Source of the DNA: Desnuesiella massiliensis
Lineage (GTDB): Bacteria; Bacillota; Clostridia; Clostridiales; Clostridiaceae
Direction: 5' to 3'
Assembly: GCF_001403615.1 (NCBI RefSeq)
Contig: NZ_LN879456.1
Span: 496,001 to 560,000, forward strand
DNA length: 64,000 bases
The first letter of the stretch is position 1; the number at the start of each line of letters is the position of its first letter. Below, one piece after another: positions 51,062-58,972 of this stretch. A program made the translations under genes and the position numbers. The notes under the pieces were generated by a model. That model was not told the DNA's origin. It searched no databases and saw only the letters and a list, made by a program, of their open reading frames with translations.

Positions 51062-51943
51062 ATGAAGGATATATTAGTAAAAGCTACTGCAAAAAATGGA
51101 ATGATTAGAATAGTTGCTGCAATAACTACTGATTTAGTTAGTGAGGCAACAGAAATACATAATTGTACTCCCACAGCAGCCGCTGCTTTAGGAAGAATGT
51201 TGACAGGTGGTTCCTTAATGGGTTCTATGCTTAAAAGCGAAAAAGATGTAGTAACGCTTCAAATATCAGGAGGCGGAGAGGCTGGGAGTATAGTAGTAAC
51301 TTCCTATAGTGATGCAGGGGTAAAAGGCTATATAAGTAATCCAAAGGTAGATCTACCATTAAATGAAAAAGGAAAATTAGATGTGGGCGGAGCTATCGGT
51401 AGAAAAGGTAATTTATTAGTTATAAGAGATTTGGGATTGAAAGAACCCTATGTAGGACAAGTACCTATATATTCTGGTGAAGTTGCTGAGGACTTTGCTT
51501 ATTATTTCACAGTTTCAGAGCAAACCCCTTCAGCAGTTTCTTTAGGAGTTTTAGTAGATAGAGATATGAGCATCAGAGCTTCTGGTGGCTTTATTATTCA
51601 AATGATGCCTGATGCAGAGGAATTGCTGGCTGATTTAATTACGTACAGATTACAGGAAACACCTCCAATAACTGAAATGATATCAAAAGGTATGAATATT
51701 ACAGAGATATTGGAATTTATCTTTGATGGAATGGACCTAAATATAATGGAGTCAATAGTTCCTCAATATAAATGTGATTGTTCAAGAGAAAAGGTGGAAA
51801 AGGCCCTTATTAGCATAGGAGAAAAAGATTTAAATGAAATTTACAATGAAGGAAAAAGTGAAGAACTAAAATGTCATTTTTGTAATAAAAACTATGTTTT
51901 CACTAATGAAGAAATAGGGGAATTGATAAAAAAATTGAAGTAG
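51062..51943 (+). CDS. hslO: Redox-regulated chaperone Hsp33
   Basis: 293 residues. N-terminal domain starting DILVKATAKNGMIRIVAAIT with PTAAAALGRMLTGGSLM and GKGNL-like repeats, and a C-terminal zinc switch with CDCSREK and CHFCNK (two CxC/CxxC pairs, about 238-273). On oxidation and unfolding it loses zinc and binds unfolded proteins. In an anaerobe it fits with the rubrerythrins elsewhere in the window. GGAGGGATAAAC is the ribosome site. Confidence 0.97.
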   Translation: MKDILVKATAKNGMIRIVAAITTDLVSEATEIHNCTPTAAAALGRMLTGGSLMGSMLKSEKDVVTLQISGGGEAGSIVVTSYSDAGVKGYISNPKVDLPLNEKGKLDVGGAIGRKGNLLVIRDLGLKEPYVGQVPIYSGEVAEDFAYYFTVSEQTPSAVSLGVLVDRDMSIRASGGFIIQMMPDAEELLADLITYRLQETPPITEMISKGMNITEILEFIFDGMDLNIMESIVPQYKCDCSREKVEKALISIGEKDLNEIYNEGKSEELKCHFCNKNYVFTNEEIGELIKKLK

Positions 51944-51963
51944 AGAATTAGTATGCTTTATTT

Positions 51964-52000
51964 GTGCCATTAAAAATCTTAGTTTTTAATGGCACTTTTT
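51964..52000 (+). terminator. Terminator of methyltransferase-hslO
   Basis: 13-bp stem gtgccattaaaaa (51964-51976) with tttttaatggcac (51983-51995), then TTTTT. Confidence 0.93.
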
Positions 52001-52033
52001 CAAATTATTAATTAAAAGTTTTTTAAACATATA

Positions 52034-52062
52034 TTGACTTTTTAAAGAGCAGGTTATATAAT
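52034..52062 (+). promoter_or_regulatory. Promoter of the tRNA cluster
   Basis: TTGACT (52034-52039), 17-base spacer, TATAAT (52057-52062), ending 24 bases before the first tRNA. Confidence 0.85.
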
Positions 52063-52086
52063 AATAGATGTGTCGCAGTTACACAA

Positions 52087-52162
52087 GGGCGCATAGCTCA
52101 GCCGGGAGAGCATCTGCCTTACAAGCAGAGGGTCACAGGTTCGATCCCTGTTGTGCCCACCA
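52087..52162 (+). tRNA. tRNA-Val (TAC)
   Basis: Acceptor arms gggcgca/tgtgccc, D-loop with agctcagccgggagagc, anticodon loop cttacaa (anticodon TAC), T-arm ggttcgatccc, discriminator A and encoded CCA. It is the cognate tRNA for the GTA specifier in the valS T-box. Confidence 0.97.
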
Positions 52163-52167
52163 TTAAT

Positions 52168-52244
52168 GGCCCAGTGGCTCAGTTGGTTAGAGTGCCGGCC
52201 TGTCACGCCGGAGGTCGAGGGTTCGAGTCCCTTCTGGGTCGCCA
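52168..52244 (+). tRNA. tRNA-Asp (GTC)
   Basis: Acceptor ggcccag/ctgggtc, anticodon stem ccggc/gccgg with loop ctgtcac (GTC), T-arm gggttcgagtccc, G discriminator, encoded CCA. Confidence 0.97.
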
Positions 52245-52253
52245 TATTTTCCA

Positions 52254-52329
<76 letters not shown>

Positions 52330-52333
52330 GCTA

Positions 52334-52408
52334 GCGGAAGTGACTCAATGGTAGAGTGTCACCTTGCCAAGGTGAAAGTTGCGGGTTCGAATCCCGTCTT
52401 CCGCTCCA
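52334..52408 (+). tRNA. tRNA-Gly (GCC)
   Basis: Acceptor gcggaag/cttccgc, anticodon loop ttgccaa (GCC), T-arm cgggttcgaatcccg, T discriminator, encoded CCA. Confidence 0.97.
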
Positions 52409-52412
52409 TTAT

Positions 52413-52486
<74 letters not shown>

Positions 52487-52491
52487 ATCAT

Positions 52492-52532
52492 AAAACCTTT
52501 GGAAATGTTAATTTCCAAAGGTTTTAATTTTT
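52492..52532 (+). terminator. Terminator of the tRNA operon
   Basis: 15-bp perfect stem aaaacctttggaaat (52492-52506) with its complement (52511-52525), loop gtta, then aattttt. Confidence 0.93.
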
Positions 52533-52552
52533 AGCATTAGGATTGATTAAAT

Positions 52553-52582
52553 AAAAGCGCTGAATTAAAACTCAGTGCTTTT
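52553..52582 (-). terminator. Terminator of the GME-fold gene
   Basis: aaaagcgctga (52553-52563) with tcagtgctttt (52572-52582), one G-U pair, 8-base loop; a short U-rich tail on the minus strand. Confidence 0.7.
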
Positions 52583-52602
52583 GCTGTTATGCATATAAGT
52601 TC

Positions 52603-53301
52603 CTAGATTATAAAAAGACTTCCTCTGTCTATCAATTTGCCTTTTCTTAGGAATAAGGGAGCTATTTTATGCTTTTTTAGAAATTGAGCCACTTCTTTTT
52701 TATAGGCATAACAATCTAAGTCTCCAAAAAAAGCCATATGATGTTTGTCAATAAGTCCGCAGCAACCTCCAATAAATCCATAGTTTAGTCCTGGTAGCTC
52801 TATATCACCTGGTGGAAGCAATAGCACATCAATGTGATAGTTAACTAATTTTTTCGCAATTGAAACATCACTAGTCATAATAGCCTTTTCTGATAATATC
52901 GCTGTAGAACATTTTGTGTATCCTTGTTTTACATCTATTAGAATCGAATCCTTTCTATTGGTATAAAGATTTTCGTCCGTATGTTTTAAATTATGTATAA
53001 AGTAATTATTTAAGCTTACAGCGTTTAATATAACATTATCAGGGTAACTTCTTTTTAACTCTCTATTAGAAAAGATAATAGAAATATTTAATTTTATAAG
53101 TTCTTCTATTAAATTTTTATCCATGGTTTTGTGAACTAAAACTTTTGTTTTGTCTAATACATGGATCTGCATATCAGGATGACCACAGACTGCATCATAT
53201 AATTTTTCACATTTAGGGCACTTAATTATATTTAAATTTAAATTTTTTAAATTATTTATCTCTTCTTCTGAAACTCTAAAGTCTACTATAGCACTTTTCA
53301 T
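52603..53301 (-). CDS. DUF6873-type GME-fold protein
   Basis: 232 residues. It contains NLNIIKCPKCEKLYDAVCGH and PDMQIHV, then TKCSTAILSEKAIMTSDVSI and LPPGDIELPGLNYGFIGGCC, GLIDKHHMAFFGDLDCY. The H-P-D-M-Q and IGGCCG elements resemble the guanidine-modifying-enzyme (GME, arginine deiminase-like) fold found in the clostridial family annotated as DUF6873. A catalytic Cys/His arrangement is conceivable but activity is unknown. The gene lies on the opposite strand to the tRNA operon and ytxC. Confidence 0.75.
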   Translation of the reverse strand: MKSAIVDFRVSEEEINNLKNLNLNIIKCPKCEKLYDAVCGHPDMQIHVLDKTKVLVHKTMDKNLIEELIKLNISIIFSNRELKRSYPDNVILNAVSLNNYFIHNLKHTDENLYTNRKDSILIDVKQGYTKCSTAILSEKAIMTSDVSIAKKLVNYHIDVLLLPPGDIELPGLNYGFIGGCCGLIDKHHMAFFGDLDCYAYKKEVAQFLKKHKIAPLFLRKGKLIDRGSLFII

Positions 53302-53491
53302 TTTTTTTATTCACCTCTAAATTTTTACCTATGTTTTATAGAAAAACACTTTCAATATATTAAACTTATATTCAATTATACTATATATACTGCGAAAGAT
53401 CTAAAATCTTATCTGTCGAGAATTGTTATTATTTTTTTGTATATACCTCATCTTTAAACACATACTATGTGTAAGAAGGGAGTGAGAAAAG

Positions 53492-54382
53492 ATGCTTTTA
53501 CTAAAAGTAGCTTATGAAAATAATGAAGATATAATAGACGAAATACAAGGATTAAGAAACCATTTAAAATCAAAAAATATAGTATTAGGGATCTGCGAAA
53601 GCATAGAAAGAAATACTCACTTCATAAAAATATTATGCGATGAAAGTGACTATAGCGAGAAGTTGAGGGATATGGTAAACTTATATATGAGTAATGTAAT
53701 ATATAAGATTGTTATAGATATCTTTAAGAAAAAAGAGATGTATGAATTTATTAATGACACTTATTTTTTTCTAAAACATGAAGAAATTTGTGATATTCAA
53801 GAAAAAATAACTGATTTATTAGTGGATTTTACTATTAGTGATGAAAATGATGTGTACTGTATGAATAGAAAGAATAGTATTGTAGAGAGAATAAAAGATT
53901 GTATAGAAGAAAATCAAGAAATAAATATCGATGGGTTTATTACTTTTAGAATGAAAGAGTTAATTGATGATATAGAGAGCATTGTAGATAAGATTGTTGA
54001 AAAGTATATGGTGGAAAAAGAATACAACGAGTTTATAAAGCTTTTAAAATATTTTGTTGATATTCAAGATAGTAAATTAGAAGAAGTTAATATAGTGATA
54101 GTAAAAGGTGGAAGTTATGAAATAAAAGATAATTTTGGCAAGGATATATTTCAAGAATTTTTAAATGAACTTTTGGATTCTAGATTTGTAAATGGCGGTA
54201 TAAATATAGAAGATATAATAATCAGCGGGCTTATTACAAACTCACCAAAAAGAATAATAATTCATGGGATACAAAATTGTACCAATAAAGAGATAATTCA
54301 AACTATAAATAATGTGTTTGGGGATAGAGTGCATATCTGTAACCAATGCAAAATTTGTAGTAAAGATGAAATAAAAGTTTGA
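53492..54382 (+). CDS. ytxC: Putative sporulation protein YtxC
   Basis: 296 residues, mostly helical and acidic. The segments YKIVIDIFKKKEMYEFINDT, YFFLKHEEICDIQ, IDGFITFRMKELIDDIESIV and FIKLLKYFVDIQDSKLEEVN fit the YtxC-like family (PF08812). Its position directly before infC matches the Bacillus order, where ytxC is near thrS and infC. A late VHICNQCKICSKDE segment has a Cys cluster. Molecular function is unknown. AAGGGAGTGAG precedes the ATG. Confidence 0.88.
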   Translation: MLLLKVAYENNEDIIDEIQGLRNHLKSKNIVLGICESIERNTHFIKILCDESDYSEKLRDMVNLYMSNVIYKIVIDIFKKKEMYEFINDTYFFLKHEEICDIQEKITDLLVDFTISDENDVYCMNRKNSIVERIKDCIEENQEINIDGFITFRMKELIDDIESIVDKIVEKYMVEKEYNEFIKLLKYFVDIQDSKLEEVNIVIVKGGSYEIKDNFGKDIFQEFLNELLDSRFVNGGINIEDIIISGLITNSPKRIIIHGIQNCTNKEIIQTINNVFGDRVHICNQCKICSKDEIKV

Positions 54383-54389
54383 AAAGGTG

Positions 54390-54418
54390 TTGACAAGAAT
54401 TTTAGATGCTGATATAAT
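54390..54418 (+). promoter_or_regulatory. Sigma-A promoter of infC-rpmI-rplT
   Basis: Perfect TTGACA (54390-54395), 17-base spacer, perfect TATAAT (54413-54418). Confidence 0.92.
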
Positions 54419-54424
54419 CAACAT

Positions 54425-54537
54425 TGTGTTAAGAAGAAACAGCCGTTTCTCACCTTACAGCAAGGCTAGTAAGGTTAAGGATGTTATTATTATTCTGATT
54501 TTAATAATAGAGAACGGCTTATGCCGTTCTTTTTTAT
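54425..54537 (+). ncRNA. L20-type ribosomal protein leader with attenuator
   Basis: The leader before infC contains agccgtttctc (54441-54451), which can pair with gagaacggct (54510-54519) with one bulged base, and a terminator agaacggc/gccgttct (54511-54518, 54523-54530) plus T-run. The two structures share 54511-54518 and exclude each other. The gtttctcacc stretch, the gene order and the architecture match the Firmicute L20 leader, in which L20 binding favours termination. Confidence 0.85.
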
Positions 54538-54576
54538 TTATTCTATAGCCTTAATCCATAGTGGAGGTGAAAAAAT

Positions 54577-55089
54577 ATTAGTAAAGAATTTCTTATTAAT
54601 GAAGAAATAAGAGAAAAAGAAATAAGGGTTATTGCAGATGATGGTGGTCAATTAGGTATAATTCCTTCAAGAGAAGCTTTGAAGATTGCTGAAGAAAAAG
54701 AATTAGATTTAGTAATGATATCACCTAATGCCAACCCACCTGTATGCAGAATAATGGATTTTGGGAAATTCATATATGAGCAATCTAAAAAAGAAAAAGA
54801 AGCTAAAAAGAAGCAAAAAATTGTAAACATTAAAGAAATAAGGTTTAGCCCTACTATTGAAGAACATGATATAGGGATAAAGGCTAACAATGCTAGAAAA
54901 TTTTTAGTTGATGGAGACAAAGTAAAAGTAACCGTTAGATTTAGAGGGAGAGAAGCAGACTATTCTCATATAGGGGCTAAAATACTTGAAAAGTTTTTAG
55001 CTAAAGTAGAAGATGTTTGTATTGTTGAAAAACCAGCTAAACTAGAGGGTAGAAACATGACCATGGTTTTGGCTCCAAAAAAAGCATAA
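54577..55089 (+). CDS. infC: Translation initiation factor IF-3, ATT start
   Basis: 170 residues. I place the start at the ATT at 54577, seven bases after GGAGGTGA; the protein then begins (M)SKEFLINEEIREKEIRVIAD, exactly the family N-terminus. There is no ATG, GTG or TTG in frame at a suitable place: the first ATG in good context is about 34 codons inside the conserved N-domain. IF-3 rejects non-canonical start codons, so an AUU start gives autoregulation, as in E. coli. Both domains are complete: NPPVCRIMDFGKFIYEQSKK with the basic linker, then IKEIRFSPTIEEHDIGIK and VTVRFRGREADYSHIG. Confidence 0.95.
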   Translation: MSKEFLINEEIREKEIRVIADDGGQLGIIPSREALKIAEEKELDLVMISPNANPPVCRIMDFGKFIYEQSKKEKEAKKKQKIVNIKEIRFSPTIEEHDIGIKANNARKFLVDGDKVKVTVRFRGREADYSHIGAKILEKFLAKVEDVCIVEKPAKLEGRNMTMVLAPKKA

Positions 55090-55111
55090 TACTTGAGAGG
55101 AGGATTTTATC

Positions 55112-55309
55112 ATGCCAAAAATGAAAACTCATAAAGGAGCAGCTAAAAGATTTAAATTAACAGGAAGTGGAAGGTTAAAGAGAGCTAAGGCTTTCAAAAG
55201 CCATATATTAACTAAGAAATCTTCTAAGAGAAAGAGAAATCTTAGAAAGACTGCTTATGTTTCAACTGCACAAGAAAAAGTAATGAAGAAATTATTACCA
55301 TATCTATAA
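55112..55309 (+). CDS. rpmI: Ribosomal protein L35
   Basis: 65 residues, very basic: MPKMKTHKGAAKRFKLTGSG, then LKRAKAFKSHILTKKSSKRK. Full length and typical of bL35. It sits between infC and rplT, the universal order. GAGAGGAGG precedes the ATG. Confidence 0.98.
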   Translation: MPKMKTHKGAAKRFKLTGSGRLKRAKAFKSHILTKKSSKRKRNLRKTAYVSTAQEKVMKKLLPYL

Positions 55310-55337
55310 TAGATATTACTGATAGGAGGTTTACAAA

Positions 55338-55697
55338 ATGGCAAGAGTTAAAAGAGCTGTGCATGCTCGTAAGAATCATAAAAAAGTGTTAAAGCTTGCA
55401 AAAGGCTATTATGGTGGAAAAAGCAAGTTGTTTAGAACAGCAAACGAAACAGTTATAAGAGCATTAAGAAATGCTTATGTAGGAAGAAGATTAAAGAAGA
55501 GAGATTACAGAAAGCTATGGATCGCAAGAATAAATGCTGGTGCAAGAATGAATGGTCTTTCTTATTCAAGATTCATGAATGGAATAAAGCTAGCAGGCTT
55601 AGATATAAATAGAAAAATGCTATCTGAAATAGCTATAAATGATCCAAAAGCTTTCTCAGAATTAGTAGAAATTGCAAAAAAGCATATAAATGCATAA
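55338..55697 (+). CDS. rplT: Ribosomal protein L20
   Basis: 119 residues: MARVKRAVHARKNHKKVLKL, AKGYYGGKSKLFRTANETVI, then LWIARINAGARMNGLSYSRF, the bL20 pattern. Besides its role in the 50S subunit it probably binds the leader at 54425-54537 to regulate its own operon. GATAGGAGGT is the ribosome site. Confidence 0.98.
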   Translation: MARVKRAVHARKNHKKVLKLAKGYYGGKSKLFRTANETVIRALRNAYVGRRLKKRDYRKLWIARINAGARMNGLSYSRFMNGIKLAGLDINRKMLSEIAINDPKAFSELVEIAKKHINA

Positions 55698-55705
55698 AAT
55701 AAAGG

Positions 55706-55732
55706 AATGCGGCGTAAAGTCGCATTTTATTT
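55706..55732 (+). terminator. Terminator of infC-rpmI-rplT
   Basis: aatgcggc (55706-55713) with gtcgcatt (55719-55726), one G-U pair, followed by ttattttat. Confidence 0.8.
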
Positions 55733-55826
55733 TATCTTATTAAGCTATAGGATATTTTGTAAAATACATATATTAGTATAAAATAATATTTAAAGTCAAA
55801 ATAACAATGCTTTGAGGTGAAGCATA

Positions 55827-57173
55827 ATGAAAATTACTATAACTAAAAATATAAAATTAAATCCTGTACAAATATTGGCTTTAGGTTTTGCTTTAGTAAT
55901 ATTTACAGGTGCAATACTCTTAACCTTACCTATCTCCTCTTCCAATGGTACTAGCACTAATTTTATTGACAGTTTATTTACATCCACTTCAGCGGTTTGT
56001 GTTACTGGGCTAGTTACAGTGGATACTGGAACACACTGGAGTTATTTCGGTAAAACTGTGATAATGTTTTTAATAGAGATTGGTGGATTAGGCTTTATGT
56101 CCTTTGCTACTTTATTTGCATTATTACTAGGCAAAAAAATTACTTTAAAAGAAAGACTTGTATTACAAGAGGCAATGAATACCTTTAATATTCAGGGACT
56201 TGTGAAGATGGCAAAATATGTTCTTGTATTTACTTTTTCTGTGCAAATTATAGGTGCGTTATTGCTATCTACTCAATTTATTCCGGATTACGGTTTGGGA
56301 AAAGGTATATATTTTAGTATCTTCCATGCTGTTTCGGGTTTTTGTAATGCCGGTTTTGACTTAATAGGTAATTTTTCAAGCTTGACTTCCTATGCTGAAA
56401 ACCCTGTAATCATTTTAACTATTGCATCTTTAATTGCTATAGGTGGATTGGGATTTTCTGTATGGTTAGAGATCTATAATTATAGAGGATTAAAAAAATT
56501 ATCTCTACATGCAAGAGTAGCAATACTCATGACTATTTCTTTAATAGTTGGGGGGGCTATTCTAATGTTCTTATTTGAATTTAATAATCCAGGAACCATG
56601 AAAAATATGAGCTTCAAAGGTAAAATACTATCTTCTATTTTTGCCTCTGTCACTCCTAGAACTGCAGGGTTCAATTCAATTTCTACAGCGGATATGTCTA
56701 TGGCTGGTAGATTTCTTACTATAATCTTAATGTTTATAGGAGGTTCGCCAGGATCTACAGCTGGTGGAATAAAAACTACAACAGCAGCCATATTATTAAT
56801 GACTATTGTATCTATTATAAAGGGTAGGGAAGATACGGAGATATCTAAAAAGAAGATCCCTAAGGATTTGGTATACAAGGCTTTTGCCCTTTCTACATTA
56901 GCTCTAACTTTGGTTATTGGAGTAACAATGATACTGTCAATTACTGAGGTAGGGGCTAGCTTTGAATATATTTTGTATGAAGTTACATCAGCCTTCGGTA
57001 CTGTAGGAATAACTTTAGGATTGACTACAAAGTTAAGTTTTATAGGAAAGATTTTAATAATTCTTACTATGTATTGCGGAAGAGTAGGTCCTATGACTGT
57101 TATACTAGCTTTAGCAAATAAAAAGAGTAATTCTTCAATTAAATATCCTGAAGATAAAATATTAGTTGGATAA
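55827..57173 (+). CDS. ktrB: Potassium uptake channel subunit KtrB (TrkH family)
   Basis: 448 residues with the four M1-P-M2 repeats of Trk/Ktr channels. The four filter segments are TSTSAVCVTGL, HAVSGFCNAGFD, SVTPRTAGFN and VTSAFGTVGI; each has the single conserved Gly. With KtrA it mediates K+ (Na+-coupled) uptake. The gating loop in the third repeat (GGSPGSTAGGIKTTTAA) is also visible. TTGAGGTGAAGC precedes the ATG. I saw no c-di-AMP riboswitch in the short leader. Confidence 0.95.
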   Translation: MKITITKNIKLNPVQILALGFALVIFTGAILLTLPISSSNGTSTNFIDSLFTSTSAVCVTGLVTVDTGTHWSYFGKTVIMFLIEIGGLGFMSFATLFALLLGKKITLKERLVLQEAMNTFNIQGLVKMAKYVLVFTFSVQIIGALLLSTQFIPDYGLGKGIYFSIFHAVSGFCNAGFDLIGNFSSLTSYAENPVIILTIASLIAIGGLGFSVWLEIYNYRGLKKLSLHARVAILMTISLIVGGAILMFLFEFNNPGTMKNMSFKGKILSSIFASVTPRTAGFNSISTADMSMAGRFLTIILMFIGGSPGSTAGGIKTTTAAILLMTIVSIIKGREDTEISKKKIPKDLVYKAFALSTLALTLVIGVTMILSITEVGASFEYILYEVTSAFGTVGITLGLTTKLSFIGKILIILTMYCGRVGPMTVILALANKKSNSSIKYPEDKILVG

Positions 57174-57185
57174 GGGGTGCTTATT

Positions 57186-57848
57186 ATGTCAAGCAAACAA
57201 TATGTGGTTATTGGTTTAGGTAGATTTGGAACTTCTGTAGCAAAAACGCTATATGCATTAGGTCACGATGTATTAGCTATTGACCAAGATGAGAATTTGG
57301 TTCAGGAAATATCCGATAGTGTTACTCATGCTGTGCAAATGGATGCTATGGATGAAAATGCTTTAAGAACTTTAGGCGTTAGAAATTTTGATGTGGCTGT
57401 AATCACTATAGGTGGAAATATGCAGGCTAGTGTAATGGTTACGTTGATTGTAAAAGAGTTAGGAGTTAAGTATATTATATGCAAAGGCCAAAGTGAGTTA
57501 CATGCTAAGGTTTTATATAAAATAGGGGCTGATAGGGTTATACTTCCAGAAAAGGATATGGGTGTAAGAGTTGCACATAATTTAGTATCTTCAAATATCC
57601 TTGATTATATAGAACTTTCACCAGATTATAGTATTATTGAAATTGAAGCTCCAAAGGATTGGTATAATAGAAGCTTAAGGGAGTTAAATGTAAGAGCCAA
57701 TCATGGAATAAATGTTATGGCTATTAAAAGAAATGACGAGATAAATGTATCACCCAATGCAGATGATATGATAGAAACTGGGGATATCGTTGTAGCTATA
57801 GGTTCTACGGAAGATTTAACAAAATTAGAAAATATAATATCTAGATAA
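57186..57848 (+). CDS. ktrA: Potassium uptake regulatory subunit KtrA
   Basis: 220 residues. The N-terminal RCK/TrkA-N domain has VIGLGRFGTSVAKTLYALGH (nucleotide-binding) and the ribose-binding acidic residue in VLAIDQDENLV; the C-terminal TrkA-C domain covers about 140-218 and ends DIVVAIGSTEDLTKLENII. It forms the cytoplasmic ring that gates KtrB in response to ATP/ADP, and TrkA-C binds c-di-AMP in relatives. The ATG at 57186 is eight bases after AAGGGG; an upstream GTG at 57177 touches that site. Confidence 0.95.
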   Translation: MSSKQYVVIGLGRFGTSVAKTLYALGHDVLAIDQDENLVQEISDSVTHAVQMDAMDENALRTLGVRNFDVAVITIGGNMQASVMVTLIVKELGVKYIICKGQSELHAKVLYKIGADRVILPEKDMGVRVAHNLVSSNILDYIELSPDYSIIEIEAPKDWYNRSLRELNVRANHGINVMAIKRNDEINVSPNADDMIETGDIVVAIGSTEDLTKLENIISR

Positions 57849-57874
57849 AATTTTCATATAATTGAGGTGAAAAT

Positions 57875-58654
57875 TTGAATACTATAACTAGTAAGGATAA
57901 CACGTTATATAAGGAAGTAAGAAAACTTAAAGAAAAAAAGCATAGAAGAGAAAAAAAGCAGTTTTTTATTGAGGGATTAAGATTTTTTGAGGAAGCAATA
58001 AAATCAAATTACTCCGTAGATAATGTGTTTATTAAAGAATCTAGTAAAGAAAAATTTATAAATAGCGTTGAAGAATATGATTTTCCACAAAGTAGAGTAA
58101 GCATTCTTAAAGATTCTTTATTTGATAGTTTATGCAGTACTGAAAATCCTCAAGGTGTAGCTGCTGTAATAAACATTAAACCACATGAAGTTGACTTTCA
58201 GGAAGGTTTTTATGTACTAGTAGATAAGGTTCAAGATCCCGGCAATTTAGGCACTATAATAAGATCAGCTCATGCTAGCGGTGCTTTAGGCGTTATTTTA
58301 ACAAAAGGTACTGTAGATGTATTTAATGAAAAAACTTTACGTTCTACTATGGGATCAATTTTTTATGTTCCAATAATAGAGGATGAGGACATGGAGTTTA
58401 TCTTTAAGCTTAAAGAGCAGGGATTTAAATTCATAGTGAGCAGCCTGCAAACTAATAAAAACTATTTTGATGAAAAACTAAAAGGAAAGCTAGTTATTTG
58501 TGTTGGAAATGAAGGTAATGGTGTAAGTGAAGTTATTTATAATTTGGCTGATATAAAGCTTAAAATACCAATGCCAGGAGAAGCAGAATCCTTAAATGTA
58601 GCAGTAGCTTCTTCTATAATGATGTTTGAAATAGTTAGGCAAAATATTAAATAG
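57875..58654 (+). CDS. TrmH/SpoU-family RNA 2'-O-methyltransferase
   Basis: 259 residues. The first about 100 form an L30-like substrate domain (SKDNTLYKEVRKLKEKKHRR, FFIEGLRFFEEAIK); the SPOUT domain follows with VDKVQDPGNLGTIIRSAHAS (motif 1), VGNEGNGVSE (motif 2) and IPMPGEAESLNVAVASSIMM (motif 3), forming the knot that binds SAM. It should 2'-O-methylate rRNA or tRNA; in clostridia such genes often precede pheST, as here. It starts with TTG, behind GAGGTGA. Confidence 0.92.
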   Translation: MNTITSKDNTLYKEVRKLKEKKHRREKKQFFIEGLRFFEEAIKSNYSVDNVFIKESSKEKFINSVEEYDFPQSRVSILKDSLFDSLCSTENPQGVAAVINIKPHEVDFQEGFYVLVDKVQDPGNLGTIIRSAHASGALGVILTKGTVDVFNEKTLRSTMGSIFYVPIIEDEDMEFIFKLKEQGFKFIVSSLQTNKNYFDEKLKGKLVICVGNEGNGVSEVIYNLADIKLKIPMPGEAESLNVAVASSIMMFEIVRQNIK

Positions 58655-58657
58655 TAC

Positions 58658-58686
58658 TTGAAAAAAAACTTTACAATAGGTATAAT
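58658..58686 (+). promoter_or_regulatory. Promoter of the pheST T-box leader
   Basis: TTGAAA (58658-58663), 17-base spacer, TATAAT (58681-58686). Confidence 0.75.
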
Positions 58687-58692
58687 GACAAG

Positions 58693-58945
58693 TATTAAAA
58701 TATAATAGATACCGACTGTGAAAGAGAGAGTAAATGTAATGTCTTTTTCAGGGAGAAAAAGCCATAGACTGTAAGCTTTTTTATTAGACATCATATTGAA
58801 GTTCACTCTGGAGTCCTAATAGTGAAATAAAATAGTAGCTATTAGCGCTATAAGCGTTAAATTAAAGAGTGAGTGATTTTTTAATTACTAACTAGGGTGG
58901 TACCGCGGATGAATCCGTCCCTTTCGGGATGGGTTTTATTTTTTT
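58693..58945 (+). ncRNA. T-box leader, phenylalanine-specific
   Basis: T-box sequence agggtggtaccgcgg (58894-58908) and terminator aatccgtccc/gggatgggtt (58912-58921, 58926-58935) with a T-run to 58945. The specifier, in the same context as in the valS leader (gaag-NNN), is TTC (58802-58804), Phe. The AGTGAxxxA-like and GTAAG segments of stem I are present. Confidence 0.95.
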
Positions 58946-58972
58946 GTAAAAAATTTAGAAAGGAGAATATTG

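Noticed and set aside
52054..52245. A minus-strand frame across the tRNA-Val and tRNA-Asp genes
   Set aside because: Antisense translation of tRNA genes, with no ribosome binding site; the tRNA cloverleafs are complete.
56480..57196. A 238-codon minus-strand frame opposite ktrB
   Set aside because: ktrB matches its family throughout on the plus strand with all four filter segments; the antisense frame has no start context or family features.
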